A stretch of DNA of 64,000 bases from an uncultured Oscillospiraceae bacterium (lineage in GTDB: Bacteria > Bacillota > Clostridia > Oscillospirales > Oscillospiraceae), in contig CABSMJ010000012.1 of assembly GCA_902478785.1 (NCBI GenBank), forward strand, positions 1 to 64,000, given 5' to 3'. This document shows positions 8,712-16,213 of the stretch, one piece after another (position 1 is the stretch's first letter; every line of letters begins with the position of its first letter). A program made the position numbers and the translations under genes. The notes below the pieces were generated by a model that was given only the letters and a program-made list of their open reading frames with translations, searched no databases and had not been told where the DNA came from.

Positions 8712-10282
8712 GCCTGCGTCACCTCAGTCAGTTTTTCCAGCAGCCGGGCCACCTCCGCGTGCTTGAACTGATAGCTGGCCCGGTTGGCGATGAAGCGGGC
8801 GGAGATGGGCAGGAACCGCTCCAGCACCTTCAGGTTGTTCTCCCGCAGGGTGGTGCCCGTCTCCACGATGTCCACGATCACATCGCTGAGGCCCAGCAAG
8901 GGTGCCAGCTCGATGGAACCGTTGAGCTTGATGATGTCGATGTCCCGGCCCTTGGCGGCAAAGTGGTCCTTGGCGATGTCCACGAACTTGGTGGCCACCC
9001 GCAGCGTCCGGTCCGGGTTCTCCCGGAAGTCGTTGGGGCCAGCCACGCACATGTCGCACTTGCCCAGGCCCGTGTCCAGCAGCTCATACACGTCGGCGCC
9101 GGACTCCACCAGGATGTCCTTGCCCACGATGCCCACGTCCGCCGCACCGTGCTCCACATAGATGGCCACGTCGCTGGGCTTGACCAGGAAGTAGCGGATG
9201 CCCGCCTCCGGGTTCTCCACCACCAGCTTGCGGCTGTCGGTGTAGTCCTCCGGGCAGCCGTAGCCCACCGAGGCCAGCAGATTATAGACCTTGTCGCCCA
9301 GCCGACCCTTGGGCAGCGCGATGTTCAGGAACGTCCGCTCTTCCTCCTGGGGCTCCTCCGACAGCCGGTCCAGCTCATCCAGGTACAGGGCAAAGCCGAT
9401 GGCCCGAGCACCGGAGTGGAACTGGGCCGCCAGGGGGTCATAACGCCCGCCCTTGAGCACCGCCCGGGGCAGACCGTCCAGATAGCCCCGGAACACCAGG
9501 CCGTTGTAGTAGTCCATGTCGCCCACCTGGGATAGATCCAGCAGCACCCGTTCCGCCCCCTGAGCGTCCTTCAGGGCGGAGACGATGGCAGAGAGCTCTG
9601 CCAGGGCATCGGACATGGCGCTATTCAGAGCCATGCCGTCGGCCTGGGCGAGGACCTGACTGCTCTCTCCTGCCAGCTCCGTCAGGCGGCACAGGGCGTC
9701 GGTGCCCTGCTTGGAAAGGCCCGCCTCCTCAGCGGCGGTGCGGAGCTCGTGGCACTTCTTGTCCCGGACGCAGTCCAGAAGCTTGTGCCGCAGTCCTTCC
9801 GGGGCACCCACCGCGTCCAAAAGGCCAGTGACGAAGCCCATGTGGCTCAGCTGCAGCAAAAAGGGCCGCTCCAACTCCCGCAGGCTCTCCAGCGCCAGGC
9901 CCACCACCTCTGCCGTGGCGGCCTCATCCACCGCGCCGATACACTCCAGGCCCATCTGGCTGATCTCCTGGAAGGTGTGGCTCTCCAGGCTGGGGCGGTA
10001 GACGTTTTCCATATAGTAATACTTGGCACATCCGCCGTCAACGGTCTGGGCATTTTTGGCAATAGACAGCGTCACGTCCGGCTTCAGGGCCAGCAGCCGC
10101 CCATCCAGGTCCGTGAAGGTGATGACCTGCTCCGAGGGCAGGAAGTGCAGGTTCTCCTGATACAGGCCGTACTCCTCGAACCGGCCCATACGGTACTTGC
10201 GGTAACCAGAGCGTTCATAGATGGCGCGCAGGCGCAGCGAGGCCCGCTCCTGCGGCTTGAGAATGGAAAAATCAAACTCCAT
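8708..10282 (-). CDS. hisZG: Fused ATP phosphoribosyltransferase: HisZ regulatory subunit + short-form HisG
   Basis: One 524-residue polypeptide joins two normally separate subunits of the first enzyme of histidine synthesis. Residues 1 to about 315 are HisZ, a class-II histidyl-tRNA synthetase-like domain (ALKPDVTLSIAK, KYYYMENVYR, MDYYNGLVFRGY). After an acidic linker (SEEPQEEERT), residues from about 320 are short-form HisG, starting LNIALPKGRLG, with the PRPP-binding VDIVETGTTLRENNL near the end. The short form lacks the C-terminal ACT-like regulatory domain, so feedback control should depend on the HisZ part. GAGGAG precedes the ATG. No stop or frameshift separates the halves, so the fusion is direct from the sequence. 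Confidence 0.92.
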   Translation of the reverse strand: MEFDFSILKPQERASLRLRAIYERSGYRKYRMGRFEEYGLYQENLHFLPSEQVITFTDLDGRLLALKPDVTLSIAKNAQTVDGGCAKYYYMENVYRPSLESHTFQEISQMGLECIGAVDEAATAEVVGLALESLRELERPFLLQLSHMGFVTGLLDAVGAPEGLRHKLLDCVRDKKCHELRTAAEEAGLSKQGTDALCRLTELAGESSQVLAQADGMALNSAMSDALAELSAIVSALKDAQGAERVLLDLSQVGDMDYYNGLVFRGYLDGLPRAVLKGGRYDPLAAQFHSGARAIGFALYLDELDRLSEEPQEEERTFLNIALPKGRLGDKVYNLLASVGYGCPEDYTDSRKLVVENPEAGIRYFLVKPSDVAIYVEHGAADVGIVGKDILVESGADVYELLDTGLGKCDMCVAGPNDFRENPDRTLRVATKFVDIAKDHFAAKGRDIDIIKLNGSIELAPLLGLSDVIVDIVETGTTLRENNLKVLERFLPISARFIANRASYQFKHAEVARLLEKLTEVTQA

Positions 10283-10317
10283 GGTCGGCTTCTCCTCATC
10301 CTAGTTTCGATGGCGCT

Positions 10318-10346
10318 ATTATACTTTATCTTGCTAATGTTGTAAA
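10318..10346 (-). promoter_or_regulatory. his operon promoter
   Basis: On the minus strand TTTACA (-35), a 17-bp spacer and a perfect TATAAT (-10) lie about 35 bases upstream of the hisZG start. The leader is too short for a T-box or attenuator. Confidence 0.8.
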
Positions 10347-10370
10347 TTGGTAATTCGGTAAATCGTTAGT
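10339..10370. repeat. Four imperfect 8-bp tandem repeats over the his -35 region
   Basis: GTTGTAAA, TTGGTAAT, TCGGTAAA and TCGTTAGT follow one another without gaps, overlapping the -35 hexamer of the his promoter on the other strand. The arrangement resembles a repressor array. The cognate protein is unknown. Confidence 0.4.
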
Positions 10371-10439
10371 TTTCTCTTGTTTGCACAAATTTGCCCCGTC
10401 CTCCTCCTGTTTTCACGGCAAAATTCACGGCGGCAGCCG

Positions 10440-10468
10440 TTGCAAAGGGGGGCGAACCGTGCTATATT
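10440..10468 (+). promoter_or_regulatory. Promoter of the NiaR-type regulator
   Basis: TTGCAA, 17-bp spacer, TATATT; about 30 bases ahead of the start codon. Confidence 0.65.
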
Positions 10469-10500
10469 GTAACACAGATTTCAAAGAGGAGGGAAGGGTC

Positions 10501-11013
10501 ATGCACACCGAACAACGCCGGGAAGCGATCCTGCAGGTGCTGCGGGAGGCGGAGGGACCCGTCAGCGCCACCGCACTGGCCCGCCGCTTTTCCGTCAGCC
10601 GCCAGATCATCGTGGGGGACATCGCCCTGCTCCGGGCGGCGGGGGCGGACATCTCCGCCACGCCCCGGGGGTATGTGATCCTGCGGGACCAGGGCGGCCT
10701 CACCCGCACCGTGGCCTGCCAGCACGACGCAGACGGCATGGAGCAGGAGCTCAACGCCATGGTGGACCAGGGCTGCACGGTGCTGGATGTGATCGTGGAG
10801 CACCCCATCTACGGCCAGCTCACCGGCCCCCTCCAGATCTCCAACCGCCACGACGTCCAGCAGTTCATCCACCGGTGTCAGGAGGCGGAGGCCTTGCCTT
10901 TGAGCCGTCTGACCGACGGCATCCATCTCCACACCCTCTCCTGCCCGGATGAGGCCTCCCTGGAGCGGGTGCGGGAGAACCTGCGGAAGCTTGGCATCCT
11001 GTTTGAGCCCTGA
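10501..11013 (+). CDS. niaR: NiaR-type transcriptional repressor (HTH_11 + 3H domain)
   Basis: A 170-residue regulator. Residues 1-60 form a winged helix-turn-helix (RREAILQVLREAEGPVSATA, then ARRFSVSRQIIVGDI). The rest is a 3H domain with its conserved histidines (HDADGMEQEL, EHPIYG, HDVQQFIHR, DGIHLHTL), which in NiaR/YrxA binds nicotinic acid with a metal. Family members repress NAD synthesis or niacin uptake genes. GAGGAGGG lies 7 bases upstream of the ATG. It is divergent from the his operon and lies upstream of an EIIC-type transporter, the likely local target. Confidence 0.83.
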   Translation: MHTEQRREAILQVLREAEGPVSATALARRFSVSRQIIVGDIALLRAAGADISATPRGYVILRDQGGLTRTVACQHDADGMEQELNAMVDQGCTVLDVIVEHPIYGQLTGPLQISNRHDVQQFIHRCQEAEALPLSRLTDGIHLHTLSCPDEASLERVRENLRKLGILFEP

Positions 11014-11035
11014 GTCCTGGACCCCCGCACCCCGT

Positions 11036-11103
11036 GCGCCGCATTTGCGGCGCGCAATACGAGGGGCGGCCGCACCTTCCCCCCGATCCCATACGGCCGC
11101 CCC
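11036..11103. repeat. Two GC-rich inverted repeats downstream of niaR
   Basis: GCGCCGCA/TGCGGCGC (11036-11053) and GGGGCGGCCG/CGGCCGCCCC (11063-11103) are perfect dyads preceding the true terminator hairpin. They have no following T-run and may be RNA 3'-end structures. Confidence 0.5.
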
Positions 11104-11106
11104 GAG

Positions 11107-11140
11107 ATTCCGCCGGCACATCTGCCGGCGGAATTATTTT
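11107..11140 (+). terminator. Intrinsic terminator of niaR
   Basis: A perfect 12-bp stem (ATTCCGCCGGCA with its complement), 4-base loop CATC, followed by a T-rich tail. Confidence 0.85.
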
Positions 11141-11185
11141 GACGTGAAAATTTCCCAGTGAGAAGCGGAAAAAGCGCAAAAGGGA

Positions 11186-11213
11186 TTGACAATCGGAAAA
11201 TCTGCGGTACAAT
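11186..11213 (+). promoter_or_regulatory. Promoter of the EIIC-like transporter gene
   Basis: TTGACA, 16-bp spacer, TACAAT. The large palindrome begins at the very next base. Confidence 0.8.
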
Positions 11214-11254
11214 GGTCCAGTCAGGTGTCATGACACTTGACTGGACCGTTTTTT
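11214..11254 (+). promoter_or_regulatory. 34-bp palindrome with T-run at the transcript start (operator and/or early terminator)
   Basis: Two 17-base arms (11214-11230 and 11231-11247) are complementary at every position except one and meet at the core GTGTCATGACAC. A run of six T follows (11249-11254). As DNA it is an ideal dimer operator overlapping the expected start site; as RNA it would form a terminator-like hairpin in the first 40 nucleotides. The nearest regulator is niaR. Confidence 0.75.
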
Positions 11255-11288
11255 GACGGCATATTTTTACATAAAGCAGGTGTCTCCT

Positions 11289-12377
11289 ATGGAAAAGTTT
11301 AAGGCCTTCCTGAAGCGAAAGGACATCGTCATCTCCGGCAAGCGCTACGGCATCGATGCCCTGGGGGCTATGGCACAAGGTTTGTTCTGCTCATTGCTGA
11401 TCGGCACCATCCTTGACACCCTGGGCGATCAGCTGGGGCTGGAATTTCTGGTGACCGTGGGCGGCTACGCCTCTGCCATGTCCGGCGCGGCCATGGCCGT
11501 GGCCATTGGCTACGCCCTGAAGGCGCCCCCCATGGTGCTCTTCTCCCTGGTGACGGTGGGCTACGCCGCCAACGCCCTGGGCAGCACCACTCTAGACGGC
11601 GGCAGCGGCGCTGGCGGACCTTTGGCGGTGCTGTTTATCGCCATCATCGCCACAGAGCTAGGCAAGGCCGTCAGCAAGGAAACCAAGATCGACATTCTGG
11701 TCACCCCTCTGGTGACCATTCTGGTGGGCGTGGGCCTCTCCGCCTGGTGGGCGCCGGCCATCGGCACCGCTGCCAGCGCCGTGGGCGACTTTGTCAAGTG
11801 GGCCACGGTGCTCCAGCCCTTCTGGATGGGTATTCTGGTCTCCGTGGTCATCGGCATCGCCCTGACGCTGCCCATCTCCTCCGCCGCCATCTGCGCCGCT
11901 ATCGGCCTGACCGGCCTGGCCGGCGGCGCCGCCGTGGCCGGGTGCTGCGCCAACATGGTGGGCTTCGCCGTCATGAGCTTCCGGGAGAACCGCTGGGGCG
12001 GCCTGGTGAGCCAGGGTCTGGGCACCTCCATGCTCCAGATGGGCAACATTGTGAAAAATCCCCGGATCTGGCTGCCGGCTATCCTCACCTCCGCCATCAC
12101 CGGACCTCTGGCCACCTGCGTGTTCCACTTTGAGATGAACGACCCCGCCTCCGGCGTGGCCAGCGGCATGGGCACCTGCGGCATGGTGGGCCCCATCGGC
12201 GTCTATACCGGCTGGGTCAACGACGTGGCCACCGGCGCCAAGGCCGCCATCACCGGCATGGACTGGCTGGCCATGGCTCTGATCTGCTTCATCCTGCCCG
12301 CCGTGCTGACCTGGCTCTTCGGCCTCTTCTTCCGCCGCATCGGCTGGATCAAGGAGGGCGACCTGACCCTCTCCTGA
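11289..12377 (+). CDS. Stand-alone PTS EIIC-like membrane transporter
   Basis: A 362-residue polytopic membrane protein with about ten hydrophobic segments, resembling the PTS_EIIC_2 family. Glycine- and alanine-rich helices and the conserved loop GSTTLDGGSGAGGP are visible, with MGTCGMVGPIGVYTGWV near the C-terminus. No EIIA, EIIB or sugar genes are nearby, so a phosphotransferase role is doubtful and ordinary uptake seems more likely. The start follows a modest AGCAGGTG. Position after a NiaR-type repressor and a palindromic operator suggests a niacin-related or NAD-precursor substrate, but this is inference only. Confidence 0.75.
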   Translation: MEKFKAFLKRKDIVISGKRYGIDALGAMAQGLFCSLLIGTILDTLGDQLGLEFLVTVGGYASAMSGAAMAVAIGYALKAPPMVLFSLVTVGYAANALGSTTLDGGSGAGGPLAVLFIAIIATELGKAVSKETKIDILVTPLVTILVGVGLSAWWAPAIGTAASAVGDFVKWATVLQPFWMGILVSVVIGIALTLPISSAAICAAIGLTGLAGGAAVAGCCANMVGFAVMSFRENRWGGLVSQGLGTSMLQMGNIVKNPRIWLPAILTSAITGPLATCVFHFEMNDPASGVASGMGTCGMVGPIGVYTGWVNDVATGAKAAITGMDWLAMALICFILPAVLTWLFGLFFRRIGWIKEGDLTLS

Positions 12378-12410
12378 ACTTTCCCCGATAAAAACGTCCC
12401 CCCTTTCTTT

Positions 12411-12451
12411 GAACGCAGGTGTCCCATTCCGGGCCGCCTGCGTTCTTTTTT
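12411..12451 (+). terminator. Intrinsic terminator after the EIIC-like gene
   Basis: GAACGCAGG pairs with CCTGCGTTC and is followed by six T. Confidence 0.8.
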
Positions 12452-12494
12452 CCTGTGTCCGGCAGGATCTGTCAGCCCTCCCAGAGATTACAGC

Positions 12495-12524
12495 TTGCCC
12501 CACCGTCCCTCGGTCCTTTATACT
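12495..12524 (+). promoter_or_regulatory. Probable promoter of the wall hydrolase gene
   Basis: TTGCCC, 18-bp spacer, TATACT, about 57 bases ahead of the ATG. Confidence 0.5.
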
Positions 12525-12580
12525 TTCCCGGGAGAGGGTACGCCCCCTCCCCGTCTTGAAAAGAAAGGAACCTACATACC

Positions 12581-13387
12581 ATGAAACGCAAACTCATTCT
12601 CTGTCTGCTGGCCACCGTGCTGGTGCTGAGCCTCCCCGCCACCCGGACCATGGCCAGCTCCCCTGTGCCGGTCCAGGTGGACGGAACAACCCTGTCCGGC
12701 ACTTCCTATCTGCTGGGCAGCGTCACCTATGTGCCCCTGCGCGCCCTGCTCAACGCCTTCGGCGGCTGGGACGTGGCCTGGGAGGGAAACAGCCGCTCTG
12801 CCGTGGCCAATTCCAGCACCGACTCTCTCTCCGCCGGCATCGGCAAATCCTATCTGACCGTTAACGGCGTGCGCTACCGGACCCCCGCAGCCATCTTCCT
12901 GCAAAACGGCGCCACCTATGTGCCCCTGCGGATCACGGCAGAGGCCCTGGGTGCCTCCGTGGCCTGGGACTACCGGATGCGGGGCGCGGCAGTGACCTCC
13001 GCAAATTTTGACCTGCCCTGTACCGCCTCCGACCTCTACTGGCTCGCCCGGATCATCAGCGCTGAAAGCCGGGGTGAGACCCTGGAGGGTCAGATCGCCG
13101 TGGGCAACGTGGTACTCAACCGGGTGGCCTCCAAGGAGTTCCCCAACACCATCCCCGGCGTCATCTTCGACCGCAAGCATGGCGTGCAGTTCGAGCCTGT
13201 CAGCAACGGCACGGTTTACTCCACCCCCACGCAGCAGTCCGTCCAGGCCGCCCGACTGGCCCTCTCCGGGTCCTCCACCGCAGGCAAGGCCCTGTACTTC
13301 TACGCCCCGGCCCTGTCGGCAGGCACCTGGATCAACGCCAACCGCACCTATCTTCTGACCATCGGCTGCCACCGGTTCTATCTGTAA
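12581..13387 (+). CDS. Secreted SleB-type cell wall hydrolase with copper-amine-oxidase-like N domain
   Basis: A 268-residue exported protein. Residues 1-26 are a signal peptide ending near TMASS. Residues about 28-140 are a stalk-like copper amine oxidase N-terminal domain, with two copies of the TYVPLRALLNAFGG-type signature. The C-terminal part is an SleB/hydrolase_2 domain, with the catalytic glutamate probably in ARIISAESRGETLEGQIAVG followed by VVLNRV. SleB is a lytic transglycosylase of spore cortex; paralogues act on vegetative wall. The lack of neighbouring ypeB does not favour a strictly germination role. AAAGGAA precedes the ATG. Confidence 0.85.
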   Translation: MKRKLILCLLATVLVLSLPATRTMASSPVPVQVDGTTLSGTSYLLGSVTYVPLRALLNAFGGWDVAWEGNSRSAVANSSTDSLSAGIGKSYLTVNGVRYRTPAAIFLQNGATYVPLRITAEALGASVAWDYRMRGAAVTSANFDLPCTASDLYWLARIISAESRGETLEGQIAVGNVVLNRVASKEFPNTIPGVIFDRKHGVQFEPVSNGTVYSTPTQQSVQAARLALSGSSTAGKALYFYAPALSAGTWINANRTYLLTIGCHRFYL

Positions 13388-13415
13388 CCGCCCCGGCCGG
13401 CAGCCCATCTGTGAA

Positions 13416-13444
13416 TTGACTTTTTTCTCCATTGGGGATAAAAT
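13416..13444 (+). promoter_or_regulatory. Promoter of the TIGR04255-like gene
   Basis: TTGACT, 17-bp spacer, TAAAAT, 35 bases ahead of the start. Confidence 0.7.
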
Positions 13445-13478
13445 GTTGCCAATCTCACCGATAAAGGAGCATTTCATC

Positions 13479-14279
13479 ATGCTGTTGTCCGATTCTCCCC
13501 GGTGCCGCTATGAGCGCGCCCCGGTTCACGAAGTCATCTGCCAGCTCCGCTTCCCCCCCATTCTCTCTATCGGGGCCCGGGAGCCCGTGGATTTCCAGGA
13601 GGCCATCCGGGAGGACTTCCCCCGGTACGCCGCCCGGCAGGAGACCGCGCCGCCCAAGGTTACCGGCCTGGGCACCCCCAATCCCAAGGTGGAGCAGCAG
13701 CCCCCCACTATGAACTACAACTTCCTGTCCGAGGACAACCTGTGGAAGATCAACCTGACCCGGAACTTCATCGCCCTCTCCACCCTCCGCTACGACGGGT
13801 GGGAGGACTTTGCCCATCGGCTGGACCGTCCCCTGGCCGAGTTCATCCGCCTCTATTCCCCCTCCTTCTTTGAGCGGATTGGCCTTCGTTATGTCAACAT
13901 CTTCTCCCGAGAGCGGCTGAACCTGACCGACCGCTCCTGGCGGGAGCTGTTCACCCCCGCCTATCTGGGGCCCCTGATGGAGGACGACGTGACGGAGGAG
14001 AACCTGAACCTCTGCGCCACCGACTTCACTTTAAAGCTAGACAACAGCTGCCGGGTGAAGCTCCACGCCGGTCCCGGCAAGCTCAAGCAGAACAACCCCA
14101 ACGCGCCGGTGGATAACGAGATCAAATTCATTCTGGACATGGACCTATCCATGTCCGGGAACATCCCCGCCTCCCTGGCTGCCGGCGCTCTGGAGACCCT
14201 CCACGCCCACGGCACCCGGGTGTTTGAGGGCGCCATCACAGAGCCCCTGCGCCAGGCCATGGGCCCGGAGCATCTGTAA
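13479..14279 (+). CDS. TIGR04255-like protein of unknown function
   Basis: A 266-residue soluble protein with the N-terminal pattern typical of the TIGR04255 family: YERAPVHEVICQLRFPPILSI, then WKINLTRNFIALST and a middle ERIGLRYVNIF segment. The family is sporadic across bacteria and has no assigned function. No signal peptide or membrane segment is seen. ATAAAGGAG lies 9 bases before the ATG. It is a single-gene unit with its own promoter and a very strong terminator. Confidence 0.7.
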   Translation: MLLSDSPRCRYERAPVHEVICQLRFPPILSIGAREPVDFQEAIREDFPRYAARQETAPPKVTGLGTPNPKVEQQPPTMNYNFLSEDNLWKINLTRNFIALSTLRYDGWEDFAHRLDRPLAEFIRLYSPSFFERIGLRYVNIFSRERLNLTDRSWRELFTPAYLGPLMEDDVTEENLNLCATDFTLKLDNSCRVKLHAGPGKLKQNNPNAPVDNEIKFILDMDLSMSGNIPASLAAGALETLHAHGTRVFEGAITEPLRQAMGPEHL

Positions 14280-14301
14280 GCTTCCATTTCCCAGAAAATA
14301 T

Positions 14302-14336
14302 AAGGAGAGCCTTTTTGTAAAAGGCTCTCCTTTTTT
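14302..14336 (+). terminator. Intrinsic terminator after the TIGR04255-like gene
   Basis: A perfect 14-bp stem (AAGGAGAGCCTTTT with its complement), 3-base loop, then a T-run. Confidence 0.92.
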
Positions 14337-14351
14337 GTCGAAAACATCGCC

Positions 14352-14380
14352 TTGACAAGGCGGCTTTGCAGGTCTATGCT
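14352..14380 (+). promoter_or_regulatory. Promoter of the glycosyltransferase gene
   Basis: TTGACA, 17-bp spacer, TATGCT, about 60 bases before the ATG. Confidence 0.7.
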
Positions 14381-14440
14381 GGCAGGGTGCGCTGTGGATA
14401 ACGGCGACATCTCATCACTTTACTTTAAGAGGTCTCGTTT

Positions 14441-15760
14441 ATGGTCGAGCTGTTACAGGGTATTCTCCATCTGCTCTCCCGGATTCAAACCGCCTTCACC
14501 TGGATCTATAAATACCGGAAGGTCTATCAGGTCACCGGCATCTTCTTCACCCGCCGCTTTCCCCCTGCCAAGCGCAACCACAAATACGCCGTCCTGGTGG
14601 CGGCCCGGAACGAGGAGGCGGTGCTGGGCAACCTCATCGACAGTATCCGCGCCCAGGACTACCCCGCTCACCTGGTGACCATCTTCGTGGCAGCGGACAA
14701 CTGCACGGACCGCACGGCCCAGATTGCCCGGGAAAAGGGCGCCGTGTGCTACGAGCGCTTTGACACGGAGCACCGGACCAAGGGCTACGCCCTTCAGTTC
14801 CTGGTGGAGCAGATCCGCCGGGACTATGGCGTGGAGTCCTTTGAGGGCTACTTCCTCTTTGACGCCGACAACCTGCTCAAGGAGGACTACATCAGCCGCA
14901 TGAACGAGTCCTTTGACGCGGGCGAGAAGATCATCACCTCCTACCGCAACACCAAAAACTTTGACGACAACTGGATCTCCGCCTCCTACGGCATCCACTG
15001 GCTGCGGACCATTCGCAATGAGCACCGGGCCCGCTCGGTGTTCCGTCTGGCCACCCGCATCCAGGGCACCGGCTTTCTCTTTGCCAATGAGATCATCCGG
15101 AACGGCTGGAACTACACCTCCCTTACCGAGGACCGGGCCCTGTCCGCCGATGCGGTGGTCCAGGGCTACCGCATCTCCTACAACAACGCCGCTGAATTCT
15201 TCGACGAGCAGCCGGTGGACCTACGCATCGCCATGCGCCAGCGCATCCGCTGGGCCAAGGGCCACCTGCAGGCCTTCCGGGAGTCCGGCGGAAAGCTGCT
15301 GTGGAACATCTTCCGCCGGGGCAGCTTCATGAGCTTCGATATGCTCACGGTGATCTTCCCCCGCTCCCTCTACACCGTCTTTAAGCGGATCGTCTCCTAT
15401 CTCATCCGTCTGGTACTCATCTATCTCTCCGGCAAGCACTTCGGCGCCGTGGTCACCGCCACCTGGAACGCCCTCTACTGGGTGCTTCGGGGCTGTCTGA
15501 ACGATATGATCACCGCCGCCTACGTGTTTTTGATGGAGCACCGGCGGATCAAAAGGATGCCCTGGTACAAGATGGCGTGGTTCTGCCTGACCTTTCCCCT
15601 CTTCGACCTGATGGGAGACCTAGCGCTGTGCATCGCCCTCTTCACCAAGGTGGAGTGGAAGCCCATCCCCCACAACTCCAACGTCCGCATCGAGGAGCTG
15701 CGCCGGGAGGAGCCCTCCGGCCAGACTAAGACCAGAGCCGGGGAGACCCACGCCTCCTGA
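14441..15760 (+). CDS. Membrane-bound processive family-2 glycosyltransferase
   Basis: A 439-residue GT2 enzyme. Sugar-nucleotide binding residues appear as VAARNEEAVLGNL, AADNCTD and the metal-binding FDADN. The acceptor-side TEDRALSAD and the processive-enzyme signature QRIRWAKG (QxxRW) are intact. Several hydrophobic segments follow, consistent with an IcaA/HyaD-like polymerase that passes product through the membrane. No polysaccharide operon surrounds it, so the product (polysaccharide or glycolipid) cannot be inferred. The ribosome binding site is weak (AAGAGG). Confidence 0.82.
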   Translation: MVELLQGILHLLSRIQTAFTWIYKYRKVYQVTGIFFTRRFPPAKRNHKYAVLVAARNEEAVLGNLIDSIRAQDYPAHLVTIFVAADNCTDRTAQIAREKGAVCYERFDTEHRTKGYALQFLVEQIRRDYGVESFEGYFLFDADNLLKEDYISRMNESFDAGEKIITSYRNTKNFDDNWISASYGIHWLRTIRNEHRARSVFRLATRIQGTGFLFANEIIRNGWNYTSLTEDRALSADAVVQGYRISYNNAAEFFDEQPVDLRIAMRQRIRWAKGHLQAFRESGGKLLWNIFRRGSFMSFDMLTVIFPRSLYTVFKRIVSYLIRLVLIYLSGKHFGAVVTATWNALYWVLRGCLNDMITAAYVFLMEHRRIKRMPWYKMAWFCLTFPLFDLMGDLALCIALFTKVEWKPIPHNSNVRIEELRREEPSGQTKTRAGETHAS

Positions 15761-15789
15761 CCGCCTGTCCTTCCCCAAAACAGCAGCAA

Positions 15790-15822
15790 AAAAGCCCGGA
15801 CCTCAATGGGTCCGGGCTCTTT
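15790..15822. terminator. Bidirectional terminator between the glycosyltransferase and GNAT genes
   Basis: AGCCCGGACC pairs with GGTCCGGGCT, with an A-run before and a T-rich stretch after; it serves two convergent genes. Confidence 0.85.
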
Positions 15823-15823
15823 C

Positions 15824-16096
15824 TCACTTTTTCAGCAGATCGGCTTCCTCGGGGTGCTTTTCAAACCAGGTCTTGGCATAGGAGCAGATGGGCCGGACCT
15901 CCATATCGTCCGCCCGCAGCTTCTCCACCGCAGCCTCCATCAGCTTTCCGGCAATCCCCTGTCCCCGAAGGGAGTCGTCCACAAAGGTGCGGGTGATGCT
16001 GGCCTTTCCCTCCCGGGAGGGGAAGAGGATCTCCGCCAGCAGCTTTCCATCCTGATCCTCGGCCCAGATGCGGCCGGGCTCCTGTCTAAATTCCAT
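15824..16096 (-). CDS. Small GNAT-like N-acetyltransferase (YjdJ type)
   Basis: A 90-residue minimal GNAT fold of the YjdJ/Gcn5-like type. The acetyl-CoA-binding core is TFVDDSLRGQGIAGKLMEAA, followed by VRPICSYAKTWFEKHPE, the C-terminal signature of this small subfamily. The substrate is unknown. AAGGAGG is correctly spaced from the ATG. It is monocistronic and convergent with the glycosyltransferase gene. Confidence 0.82.
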   Translation of the reverse strand: MEFRQEPGRIWAEDQDGKLLAEILFPSREGKASITRTFVDDSLRGQGIAGKLMEAAVEKLRADDMEVRPICSYAKTWFEKHPEEADLLKK

Positions 16097-16170
16097 GCAA
16101 GCGCCTCCTTTTTGTCGTTTTGGTTCTTCTGCTGTCAGTTTAGCAGAAGCAAAGGCGCCTTTGCAGTTGC

Positions 16171-16205
16171 AAAAGCCACTCCGGAGCAGCTCCGGAGTGG
16201 CTTTT
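16171..16205 (-). terminator. Terminator of metK
   Basis: A 17-bp near-continuous stem (AAAAGCCACTCCGGAGC and complement) just beyond the metK stop, with a T-run on the minus strand. Two further small dyads (CTTCTGCT/AGCAGAAG and GCAAAGGCGCCTTTGC) fill the remaining intergenic space. Confidence 0.88.
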
Positions 16206-16213
16206 TTCGCAAT

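Noticed and set aside
11036..11103. GC dyads downstream of niaR as a possible mobile repeat related to the uppP-tail hairpins
   Set aside because: The hairpin sequences differ and no shared core beyond GC-rich stems was found.
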